A DNA stretch of 64,000 nucleotides. It comes from CANIGN01 sp964538275 (GTDB lineage Bacteria > Bdellovibrionota > UBA2428). How positions within the stretch are numbered: position 1 is the stretch's first letter; every line of letters starts with the position of its first letter. The position numbers were made by a program, and so were the translations under genes. Positions 53,438 to 60,951 of the stretch are shown here, one piece after another. The stretch lies in assembly GCA_964538275.1 (NCBI GenBank), contig CAZIFW010000007.1:1-64000 (forward strand), given 5' to 3'. Under the pieces are notes generated by a model. It made no database searches. It was given only the letters and a program-made list of their open reading frames with translations, and was not told the origin of the DNA.

Positions 53438-54945
53438 GCGCAGTTAAAAGAACCTGGAAACTAGAATATACCCAAGGAAGTAAAAACTGGACCCGCATTG
53501 TAAGATCGAAAGAGCTTAAAATCGGTAGTCGACTTGGAAACCACTTAAGACTCCCTGCCCCCTGCCCAGAGTCGTTACTTACAGTGACACATACAAAAAA
53601 AGGGATCGACTGGGAAAGTCCTTCATCTAAAGTTGTTGCAAAAGAACATAAAGGAGCTGTTGTTTTAGAGTGGCATAAACGCACACTTAAAATTAGCGAT
53701 GTTACAGATGAAGAAAAGTATCAAGTTATCAGCGATAGCAATGTTCAAATTCATCGTACAGCCACTTTGAAAGATCCCACTAAAAAAACTATTTGGTTTT
53801 TTTACAAAGGACTTTTGATTGAAACGGCTGCGATAGAATCAAGCGATCCAAAAGTAAATCCTAAAGCTAAACTGGGTGCCGGTATCAGTATTGAACTTGA
53901 TAACTTCTCTAGAAAACTCATAGCTGTATGGCCAGGAGGTGATTTAAAATCACTCCCTCTAAAAAATACTGATTTAGGAATGGAAGTTGTGGAAGGCGAC
54001 CATCACTTCATTATTAGTTCTGCTCCCGATCTTAGCCAGTTAGTTGCAAACCCTGAAAAGCAAAAAGACTCGCGCATGGCGCCTGTCATTTTTACTTTCA
54101 TGGCAACCTTCTTAATTCTTCTCGCAATTCTTCAAGTGAATTGGTCTCCAGATGATGGCCTTATGGAAGAAGTGATTCCAGAAGAACTCGCTAAACTCAC
54201 CATTGAAAAACAAGAAAAAAGTGGTCTTCCAGGTGGTGGCGTAGGTGGCGGTGGCGTGCAAACTGAAAAACGTGATCCGCGCGGTGGTGCAGGTATAGCT
54301 AGACCCGACGAAGTGCTCGTTAGAAATCTCAACGTTGCGGCTTCTTCTGGAAACTTACTCAATGCTCTAACGGCTCTTGATAGTAAATATTCTAACCAAG
54401 CTGCAAAAGCTGCTATTGGTCCTGTAGGTGTGGGCGGTACAAACCCAGCGCAAGGTATCCTTAAAAGCCTTGGCAACATGGCAGGCACAGGTGGCGGTGG
54501 CGTAGGTATTGGCGGCCTCGGCACCAAAGGTTTTGGTGGCGGTGGCGGCGGCGGTACCGGCTTAGGTTTTGGAACTAAAGTAGGTAACGGAGTAGGTGAA
54601 GGCAATGGTCTTCGCGCTATTAGCTTTGAATCCGGTTCTGGCGAAGTAAAAGGCGGATTAGAAAAATCTGAAGTTGAAGCTGTTATTCGACAAAACCTTG
54701 CGCAAATCAGAAACTGTTACAACCGTGGTTTAAGACTTAACCCCACTCTATCGGGCAAAGTAAAAGCAAGTTTCCGAATCACAGCAAACGGATCAGTAGA
54801 TCTATCACGCATTGGTGATTCTACTTTGGCATCGAGTGAAGTTGAAGATTGTATCAAAGGTAGAATTCTATCTTGGAACTTCCCCCAACCTCGCGGCGGC
54901 AGCACGGTAGACGTGAGTTATCCGTTCTTATTACGCCCACAGTAA
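53434..54945 (+). CDS. AgmX/PglI-type C-terminal domain protein (TonB-like role)
   Basis: A 503-residue inner membrane protein: a cytoplasmic N-terminal part (about 1-200) with a strand pattern near KIGSRLGNHLRLPAP that recalls an FHA domain, one membrane helix (about 215-231), a glycine-rich periplasmic stretch (about 265-395, GGGVGGGGV and similar), and a C-terminal AgmX/PglI domain (about 405-503) with two Cys (RNCYNRGL and EDCIKGR) and FRITANGSVDLSRIGDSTL. The layout matches GltG/GltJ-like proteins of the Myxococcus Agl-Glt system. It ends the cluster and would carry force from the TolQ/ExbD motor to outer envelope parts. Confidence 0.85.
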   Translation: MSAVKRTWKLEYTQGSKNWTRIVRSKELKIGSRLGNHLRLPAPCPESLLTVTHTKKGIDWESPSSKVVAKEHKGAVVLEWHKRTLKISDVTDEEKYQVISDSNVQIHRTATLKDPTKKTIWFFYKGLLIETAAIESSDPKVNPKAKLGAGISIELDNFSRKLIAVWPGGDLKSLPLKNTDLGMEVVEGDHHFIISSAPDLSQLVANPEKQKDSRMAPVIFTFMATFLILLAILQVNWSPDDGLMEEVIPEELAKLTIEKQEKSGLPGGGVGGGGVQTEKRDPRGGAGIARPDEVLVRNLNVAASSGNLLNALTALDSKYSNQAAKAAIGPVGVGGTNPAQGILKSLGNMAGTGGGGVGIGGLGTKGFGGGGGGGTGLGFGTKVGNGVGEGNGLRAISFESGSGEVKGGLEKSEVEAVIRQNLAQIRNCYNRGLRLNPTLSGKVKASFRITANGSVDLSRIGDSTLASSEVEDCIKGRILSWNFPQPRGGSTVDVSYPFLLRPQ

Positions 54946-55013
54946 AAGGTACAGAGGACCCCCCATTTTGGTCCCGATGACCCTTTCTAAATAATTGGTG
55001 CCTAGCACCTTTT
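54944..55013. repeat. Intergenic palindromes after the AgmX gene
   Basis: Outer AAAAGGT (overlapping the stop codon) and ACCTTTT arms enclose GGACC/GGTCC and a GGTGCCTAGCACC near-palindrome (54997-55009). A GGCGCTAGGCGTC relative lies at 18729-18741 and an AAAAAGGTACC stretch at about 58164. Termination in both directions between the convergent genes is plausible. Confidence 0.5.
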
Positions 55014-55034
55014 CACACATTGCAACCACCCTAC

Positions 55035-55622
55035 TTAGATAGGGTCGGGATTTAGGCGAAAGCCCATGCTAAGTACTTCACTCATTTCAGCGAGTGATGG
55101 TAAATGAGTTTTACGAGCACTTAAACCATCAAAATCATCTGTAACTGCTGAACAATAAAAATCCTTAAAAATATTTCGCGGTTCTTTCACATAAAAATGA
55201 ATCGCCTGACTTCTAAGTTCGTTTTTCTTTGGAGCCAATACAATTTTTTGTAAACTCACTAAATGTGGGGCGTTTTTTAAAGCTTCTGCATTCGTTACAA
55301 AACAACAACTTAATCCACGATGAGTAGCGGCAGAATTATTTGTGTAATTATAAAAAGAAATCTGCACTCGAGAATCTCTGGATTCAAAACAAACACTCTC
55401 ATTTGTTTTTTCAAATTCAAAAGGAAAATATTCAAAAGTCTCCAAGGTTAGCTTCCAATCTTTTAAAGGCAACTTATCTGCGCTCATAGTCCAAACAGTT
55501 GATTGAAGTCCCGATACGTCATGCGTATTGAGCGCATAAAGCGCAAAAGACAAAATAGAGCTTACGCCTAATACGAGGGGCGTAAGTTTTTTCAATTTAT
55601 GTTGATTGCATTCTTTCTGCAT
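55035..55622 (-). CDS. Membrane-anchored or exported protein of unknown function
   Basis: A 195-residue protein: basic N-terminus (to residue 12), one hydrophobic segment (about 13-29), then a soluble part with four Cys (two in SVCFESR and a CC pair GLSCCFVTN). The first segment may be a signal anchor as no cleavage site is obvious. Not recognised. Convergent with the motor cluster end; a hairpin region lies between. Confidence 0.65.
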   Translation of the reverse strand: MQKECNQHKLKKLTPLVLGVSSILSFALYALNTHDVSGLQSTVWTMSADKLPLKDWKLTLETFEYFPFEFEKTNESVCFESRDSRVQISFYNYTNNSAATHRGLSCCFVTNAEALKNAPHLVSLQKIVLAPKKNELRSQAIHFYVKEPRNIFKDFYCSAVTDDFDGLSARKTHLPSLAEMSEVLSMGFRLNPDPI

Positions 55623-55769
55623 AAAAGCCCCCCTCTATAGAATAAGTGGGAATGCCCCTAGCAAAGCGTCTAATTTTTAGACACTTGCCTGCCTTGTGAG
55701 CTGGTTTTCTTAACAAATGGTGCGTTTTTTCACAAAGATTTCCCTCACTTGCACCTCACAATAGAAGAC

Positions 55770-56852
55770 ATGAGGGGATTAACTTTATTCGTCTTAATTT
55801 TTGTGGCTACTCAAAATGCCACAGCTAAACCTTGGCACTGGGGTTCACGAAAAGACCGTGCCGGTAGTGATAGTGAAAGAATCCCGGCAAACTTTAAAGA
55901 TCGCTTTGTTTTTAAAACTGCTAGCGCATCTGATGCTTCTGAAGAAAAAACATTTCAAAAAATTCTTCGTCCGAGTTCAATTCCGGGTGAAGGTGAAGGT
56001 TATGAACTCTATGGTTCTGGCAAATCTTTTCTAGAACAACTTGAACTTGCTTCTAAGGATCAGTGTATCCCTAGAATCGTAGTTCTTTCTCACGGTTGGG
56101 GAACAACTCGGATTGACGGTGGTATGGGACTTCCTATAGTTCCAAGTCGAAGAAACGGCGAACAAAATACAAGTCAATCAAGTGGAAGTTTAGCTTCATA
56201 TCCTGCCACTGGATTTTACTTGAGCGACGAGACTCGTAGTAGAGAAGTGAAGCAATCCTATGAAGAAGTAGTTGCTGGCATTGAACTCTCTCTTTACAGC
56301 TCAGATACAGCTGAACGCTTTAGAAAAAGACACAACCGTCCTATTACCGAGAGCGACATTCAAAACATCAGAACATATATGCTGAACCTCTATGATCCAA
56401 AAGCAATTCCAGGCCAAGGCTATAGAATTAAAAGTAAAGAAGAACTTTACGCAGCTATGGAAGAAGAAAGCAAAACCAACTCTATTGAGATCAAAGACCT
56501 CCAAAAAAGCATTGCACAAAACAGAACTCGTTTTTGCGCAGGCAGCGACAATAAACCAGGCTGCAAGATAGAATTTTATTCGTGCAACATGCACGAAGAC
56601 TTCATTAAATCTTTAGCGTTAAGTACTGGATGCGAAATTGTATATGGAACAGGCATGGTGAGCTATCAGTCAGGAGACAATGGAGTCGTCACAGTAAGAG
56701 GCGATAGATCCAGTAAAAAAGTTGAAGTTCCCGGTCAAAAGCCCAAATATATAAACTTAAACAATCGCGACGGACAATTTGTACGCGTGACTCCACAAAA
56801 AGACGGCACCGTTAAGCCCGAAAAAATAGGGTACAGATACACTTTTCAATAA
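55770..56852 (+). CDS. Exported protein with caspase-like (clan CD) His/Cys pattern
   Basis: A 360-residue exported protein: signal peptide MRGLTLFVLIFVATQNATA; ATG 55770 preferred over TTG 55749. Two blocks match the core of clan CD cysteine peptidases (caspase, gingipain, C80): a hydrophobic strand ending in His-Gly (PRIVVLSHGWG, His108) and a later strand ending in Ser-Cys (KIEFYSCNMHE, Cys272), followed by an LALSTGCEIVYGTG strand as in C80/DUF4347-type domains. The 160 residues between are longer than usual and Arg/Glu-rich. Protease activity is inferred, not shown; a non-catalytic relative is possible. It ends one base from a convergent small gene. Confidence 0.65.
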   Translation: MRGLTLFVLIFVATQNATAKPWHWGSRKDRAGSDSERIPANFKDRFVFKTASASDASEEKTFQKILRPSSIPGEGEGYELYGSGKSFLEQLELASKDQCIPRIVVLSHGWGTTRIDGGMGLPIVPSRRNGEQNTSQSSGSLASYPATGFYLSDETRSREVKQSYEEVVAGIELSLYSSDTAERFRKRHNRPITESDIQNIRTYMLNLYDPKAIPGQGYRIKSKEELYAAMEEESKTNSIEIKDLQKSIAQNRTRFCAGSDNKPGCKIEFYSCNMHEDFIKSLALSTGCEIVYGTGMVSYQSGDNGVVTVRGDRSSKKVEVPGQKPKYINLNNRDGQFVRVTPQKDGTVKPEKIGYRYTFQ

Positions 56853-57125
56853 CTACGAGTCTGCCCAAATCATGTGGACATCGCTCCACACCACGTTACT
56901 TTGAGTCATCTTCTCAAGAAGTCCAATCACATCTTTATTTTCAACATTGCCTTTTGAACTCGAAAAACGACACTGAAAAACATCTGTCATATGACAGCTG
57001 ATTTTTCCTTCAGGGCCAACGCGTGTACCGCGATTAAAAACATCTGTGCAAGTCCAGTCAGTAATTTTTTCAAACTTGGGGAGTGTCGCACTTTGAATGT
57101 AAACATCGACTGCTTTGATTTTCAT
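56853..57125 (-). CDS. Small protein of unknown function downstream of icd
   Basis: A 90-residue soluble protein without signal peptide. N-terminal MKIKAVDVYIQSATLP, then three Cys (TDWTCTDV, KISCHMTDV, FQCRFSS) and two Trp. Starts at ATG 57125 (GGAAAG upstream); TTG 57135-57137 is an alternative. It begins 13 bases after the icd stop on the same strand, so probably part of the icd transcript. Not recognised. Confidence 0.6.
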   Translation of the reverse strand: MKIKAVDVYIQSATLPKFEKITDWTCTDVFNRGTRVGPEGKISCHMTDVFQCRFSSSKGNVENKDVIGLLEKMTQSNVVWSDVHMIWADS

Positions 57126-57138
57126 ATTTCTTTCCAAC

Positions 57139-58140
57139 CTAGATTTCTAAAGAACTAATAATTTTCTTAGTAAATGTTTGGGTATTTCCGCGGCCTTTTA
57201 AATCCGCCGTGCGATCAGCTTCGGATTGCAAAGCTTTGCGAAGTGCTTCTTTGATAGCTGAAGCATGATCCGGCAAACCAATATGATAAAGCATAGAAAC
57301 TGCTGAAAATAAGATTGCTGTTGGGTTTGCCAATCCTTTGCCTGCAATATCAGGAGCCGAACCATGAACAGCTTCAAAAATTGCTCCGTCGCAACCAATA
57401 TTGGCACCCGATGCAATTCCTAATCCACCCACAAGTCCTGCACATAAATCACTGACAATATCTCCAAAAAGATTTGGAAGCACAAGCACGTCAAACTGCT
57501 GGGGTCTTTGAACCAATTGCATGCAACAATTATCAATCAAAATATCGTTAGCTTGAATTTCAGGGTATCGCTTAGAAACTTCGTAAAAAGCTTCTAGCCA
57601 CTGCCCGTCCGTCATTTTCATAATATTGGCTTTATGTACGCAAGTAACTAATTTGCGACCTTCTTTTTTAGCTAAGTCAAAAGCATATTCATGAGCGCGA
57701 GTCGCACCAGAACGAGTAGAAATTCTTAAGGCCACAGCACAATCTGGACTTTGGCGATATTCAATTCCGCCATACGTATCTTCAATATTTTCTCGCACAA
57801 TAACTAAATCAATATCCTGAAAAGGAGTAGGAAGTGCGGGAAGGGAAAGCGATGGCCTTACGTTTACAAAAAGATCTAAGGCTTTACGGATTCTCACGTT
57901 GATACTTTGGTGACCTTTTCCAATAGGTGTAGTGGTGGGTCCTTTAAGAGCGATTTTATTTTTGCGTAAAACTTCTAGAACTTCCGGCCCTAAAGAATCA
58001 CCATTTTTCTCAAAGGCCGCTAAACCCGCAAAAACCTCTTCCCAAACCACGGGAACTTTTGCAGCTTCAAAAACCTGCAGAACAGAATCACAAATTTCGG
58101 GACCAATACCATCCCCTTTTAACAATGTGAGCTTATGCAT
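57139..58140 (-). CDS. icd: NAD-type isocitrate dehydrogenase (IDH/IPMDH family)
   Basis: A 333-residue beta-decarboxylating dehydrogenase. The substrate-site block HQSINVRIRKALDLFVNVRP (Ser and Asn with Arg residues) marks isocitrate rather than isopropylmalate as the likely substrate, and length fits NAD-dependent IDH. Other motifs: GDGIGPEI at the start, CVHKANIMKMTDGQW, NLFGDIVSDL with the metal Asp residues, and EAVHGSAPDIAGKG. It oxidises isocitrate to 2-oxoglutarate in the TCA cycle, one step after aconitase (24173-26866). Homoisocitrate or another 2-hydroxy acid cannot be excluded. Confidence 0.85.
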   Translation of the reverse strand: MHKLTLLKGDGIGPEICDSVLQVFEAAKVPVVWEEVFAGLAAFEKNGDSLGPEVLEVLRKNKIALKGPTTTPIGKGHQSINVRIRKALDLFVNVRPSLSLPALPTPFQDIDLVIVRENIEDTYGGIEYRQSPDCAVALRISTRSGATRAHEYAFDLAKKEGRKLVTCVHKANIMKMTDGQWLEAFYEVSKRYPEIQANDILIDNCCMQLVQRPQQFDVLVLPNLFGDIVSDLCAGLVGGLGIASGANIGCDGAIFEAVHGSAPDIAGKGLANPTAILFSAVSMLYHIGLPDHASAIKEALRKALQSEADRTADLKGRGNTQTFTKKIISSLEI

Positions 58141-58263
58141 ACTTAAAAGTTAGCACGTTCATAAAAAGGTACCAATTACCTTTCGACATACCCCCTCCCT
58201 TTCAGACTCGCCTCACAATAAAATCGTTGGTCAGAGCCAATTCTCAAGCTAGGATTGCCGCCA

Positions 58264-59394
58264 ATGGCCGATACTCCAAACGCACAACATACACACCGCA
58301 CCCCTGCCAGCCCCATCAAAGGCATCAAACACATTATTGCTATCGGATCTGGTAAAGGCGGTGTCGGTAAATCCACCACCGCTGTGAACGTAGCTGTCGC
58401 ACTTTCAAAATTAGGTTTCAAAGTTGGACTCATGGATGCCGACATTTACGGCCCTAGCGTTCCTAAAATACTTGGAACAAAAGAAGTTCCCACTCAAAGA
58501 GCTGGAGAAAAAGTTCGCCCTCCCGAAGCTTACGGAATTAAATGCATGAGCATGGGTCTTTTGGGCGGAGACACTCCCATTATCTGGAGAGGCCCTATGG
58601 CCTCAAAAGCTGTTATCCAATTTTTGTCAGAAGTAGAATGGGGAGAACTCGATTATCTTTTATTAGACCTCCCTCCCGGTACGGGAGACATTCAACTCAC
58701 TCTTGCGCAATCAGTACGACTCAGTGGCGCTGTAATTGTTATGACCCCTCAAGGACTTGCCACTCAAATTGCAAAACGCGGTCTTCAAATGTTTCAACAA
58801 GTGCGCGTTCCTATCTTAGGCGTTGTAGAAAACATGAGTGAATTTATTTGCCCTCATTGCGAAAAAGAAAGCAAAATTTTCCGCTCTGGTGGAGGCAAAG
58901 AAATTTCCGAAGCGCTTCACATTCCTCTTTTGGGATCAGTGCCCTTAGATGGAAAAATTGTAGAAGAAAGTGATGAAGGTCACCCCGTCATCACTGCTCG
59001 CCCTGACAGCAAAGTTGCAAAAGAATATTTCTCAATTGCAAAAAACATGGTGGCCGAATTGGAGCGTATTGAAAAGGGCACGGACGAAAGCGTTCCTCCT
59101 CAAATCGTAAACCTTGAGCCCAATCAGAAAGCTAAACTTTTAAAAATTAGCTGGAATAACGGCAAGCAAAGTCTTGCAACCTTCCGAGACCTTAGATTCC
59201 TCTGCCCCTGTGCCTCTTGCGTAGATGAAGGCACAGGCATACGTAAGATCAAAAAAGAGGATGTAGACCCCAACGTATCACCTTTGCGCACTGAAACCGT
59301 GGGCCACTATGCCATCCGCATACAGTGGTCTGATGGGCACGATACAGGCCTCTATTCTTACGACTATCTTTGGAAACAGCTCACCCACGCCTAA
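58264..59394 (+). CDS. mrp: Mrp/NBP35 ATPase with C-terminal DUF971 domain
   Basis: Fe-S cluster carrier ATPase of 376 residues. P-loop GSGKGGVGKST (28-38), the SIMIBI features DADIYGPS and DLPPGTGD, and the cluster-binding CxxC (FICPHCEKES). The last ~85 residues (about 290-376) form a DUF971 domain with FLCPCASCVDEGT and VGHYAIRIQWSDGH, fused here rather than encoded apart. ATG 58264 (AGGAT upstream) is chosen over TTG 58255. A 0.13-kb gap with a hairpin precedes the DksA-like gene. Confidence 0.94.
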   Translation: MADTPNAQHTHRTPASPIKGIKHIIAIGSGKGGVGKSTTAVNVAVALSKLGFKVGLMDADIYGPSVPKILGTKEVPTQRAGEKVRPPEAYGIKCMSMGLLGGDTPIIWRGPMASKAVIQFLSEVEWGELDYLLLDLPPGTGDIQLTLAQSVRLSGAVIVMTPQGLATQIAKRGLQMFQQVRVPILGVVENMSEFICPHCEKESKIFRSGGGKEISEALHIPLLGSVPLDGKIVEESDEGHPVITARPDSKVAKEYFSIAKNMVAELERIEKGTDESVPPQIVNLEPNQKAKLLKISWNNGKQSLATFRDLRFLCPCASCVDEGTGIRKIKKEDVDPNVSPLRTETVGHYAIRIQWSDGHDTGLYSYDYLWKQLTHA

Positions 59395-59452
59395 AAATTG
59401 ACTAAAAATGCATATTTTTTGCCAATAATTACGAATACTTGGGATCCAAGTT

Positions 59453-59477
59453 CCAGCAGGCATTTTTAGCTTGCTGG
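59453..59477 (+). promoter_or_regulatory. Hairpin in the leader of the DksA-like gene
   Basis: CCAGCA pairs with TGCTGG around a 13-base loop; a second small hairpin TAGCC-TTCT-GGCTA lies at about 59496-59509, just before AAAAGGA (ribosome site) and ATG 59526. They could end transcripts from mrp or regulate translation. Confidence 0.35.
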
Positions 59478-59525
59478 GATGCGAAAGTCTCGATATAGCC
59501 TTCTGGCTAAAAGAAAAGGATATAT

Positions 59526-59978
59526 ATGGCCGTTAATGCCTCTGGATTGAACCAAAAAGAACTCAAAGAAATTAAAGCTTTGCTTGATAAAAAGATCAAA
59601 GAATTGAATGAAGAAATCAAGCTTCTTGAAGACGAGATTAAAGTAGAAGGCGCAAGCGAAGAGCAAGGCGCACCTGACGAATTCGATCGCAGCAGCTACG
59701 AAGAAAACCTCCAACGCTCTCAAATTGTTTTAGATGGCAAATACAGACTTCAAAACGAAGTCTTGGCTGCTATTGAACGTATGAAAGGCCCAGACTTTGG
59801 TGTGTGCGAACTCACAGAAGAGCCCATCGGATTTAAGCGTCTTAAAGCTCAACCTTGGACCCGATTCTCTATTGAAGCTCAAAAAGATGTAGAGAGTAAT
59901 CGCAAAATGCGTTCAATGACTCGTGGAGTAGGTTCTGGTCGCGGTGACGACGACGTCGAAGACAGCGCCGAAGACTAA
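59526..59978 (+). CDS. DksA/TraR-family protein with degenerate zinc finger
   Basis: A 150-residue protein with the DksA layout: an N-terminal coiled-coil hairpin (about 10-85), the acidic tip DEFDRSSYEE, a linker, and the zinc-finger region FGVCELTEEPIGFKRLKAQP. Where DksA has Cys-x2-Cys ... Cys-x2-Cys, here are Cys94, Thr97, Ser115 and Ala118, so zinc is unlikely to bind, as in zinc-free DksA2 of Pseudomonas. DksA proteins insert into the RNA polymerase secondary channel and act with ppGpp. The tail is acidic. AAGGA precedes ATG 59526 by 5-7 bases. Confidence 0.85.
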   Translation: MAVNASGLNQKELKEIKALLDKKIKELNEEIKLLEDEIKVEGASEEQGAPDEFDRSSYEENLQRSQIVLDGKYRLQNEVLAAIERMKGPDFGVCELTEEPIGFKRLKAQPWTRFSIEAQKDVESNRKMRSMTRGVGSGRGDDDVEDSAED

Positions 59979-59979
59979 G

Positions 59980-60084
59980 CTGGAACTGAAAAAGCTCCAT
60001 CTGCGTCGTTCTCAGTCGCTCGGATACCTACGCGCGTATACCTCGCTCCCTGCGGCCTCGCATCTGGAACTTTTTGAGTTCCAG
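59980..60084. repeat. Palindromic repeat, family B, copy 2
   Basis: A 105-base palindrome exactly filling the gap between the DksA-like stop (59978) and the stop of the HAD gene (60085). Outer arms of about 26 bases start CTGGAACT and end AGTTCCAG with few mismatches; inner parts carry the family B blocks ATGCGAGGCCGCAGGGAGCG (on the minus strand) and GAGAACGACGCAGATGG, and a GGTATAC/GTATACC-type hairpin. A runs and T runs flank both arms, so it should terminate transcription on both strands. Confidence 0.85.
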
Positions 60085-60837
60085 TTAAAACGACTTAAGT
60101 AATTTTAAAAAATCACTGGGCTCACGGAAATATACAACCTGTGAGCTTCGGTGAGGAATCTCCGTTATCCAACCACAAGATTCTCCTACTAAGACAGCGT
60201 AGCCCCCACGCTCCAAAGCAAATTCCATTGCGGAACGATCTAACAAATCATCGCCTGCCACTACGGGTATAGCGTCTGCTGGAATCAACCCCTGTTGATA
60301 TGCATATTCCAAACAACTTCCCTTAGAGCATCTCTTTAAGAGTAGCTCTGCTCCTCTATCGCCCACGCGCCATTCCCATTCGGGTGGTATGGGAACATTG
60401 AGAGATTCAATAAACTTTTTGAGATACTTTTTTTGAGTTTTTCTAAAAGATGCAATTCTAGCCGCTGTGGGTTTTATTTCTAATCTATAACTGAGTTCGT
60501 GTTGGCGAATGGCTTCTTTTAATTTTTCTTCAAGCCCTGAGGGAAGCCCTTCCCCCAACTGAATCGTCTTATTATTATTGGCATTCCACTGAATAGAGCC
60601 TTGTACAAAAAAGCCTGGGAATTTTAAAAAATCTTCGTTTACAGATTTTAAAGATTCAATTCTTCGCCCTGTATTCCACCAAGCGCCGAGAGATTTTTTA
60701 GCAAGATTAGCCACAGCTCCATAAATATCTATTGGGTTATAAGCTACGCCTTCCCAAACTTCCATGTGAGGACAAAGGGTGCCATCGTAATCCAAAAAGT
60801 AAACACTTTTGGAAAGATCCCTCAGAAGTGCCTTCAT
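60085..60837 (-). CDS. HAD hydrolase, trehalose-6-phosphate phosphatase-like
   Basis: Cytoplasmic HAD enzyme of 250 residues: DYDGTL with Asp16 nucleophile and Asp18, WNTGRR as motif II region, a lid domain, and VAGDDLLDRSAMEFAL as the metal-binding motif. The order and spacing recall OtsB and related sugar-phosphate phosphatases. ATG 60837 (AGGAT at 7) is preferred; the frame is open to 60999 but that part is not conserved-looking and overlaps the divergent trmJ start. No trehalose synthase gene is nearby, so the substrate stays open. Confidence 0.8.
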   Translation of the reverse strand: MKALLRDLSKSVYFLDYDGTLCPHMEVWEGVAYNPIDIYGAVANLAKKSLGAWWNTGRRIESLKSVNEDFLKFPGFFVQGSIQWNANNNKTIQLGEGLPSGLEEKLKEAIRQHELSYRLEIKPTAARIASFRKTQKKYLKKFIESLNVPIPPEWEWRVGDRGAELLLKRCSKGSCLEYAYQQGLIPADAIPVVAGDDLLDRSAMEFALERGGYAVLVGESCGWITEIPHRSSQVVYFREPSDFLKLLKSF

Positions 60838-60951
60838 AGAACTTATCCTAGGGCGAGCTCTCTCAAAATCGCAAGTCCTACTTGGTGAAGAAAGCCAGAT
60901 AGAAGAAAAATACTTGCATGAAGCTTTATTCGAGTGAAAAGTATCTTTGCT

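Noticed and set aside
54132..54605. 157-residue Pro-rich open frame on the minus strand
   Set aside because: It is the complement of the glycine-rich stretch of the AgmX-type gene; codon bias of GGT/GGC explains it.
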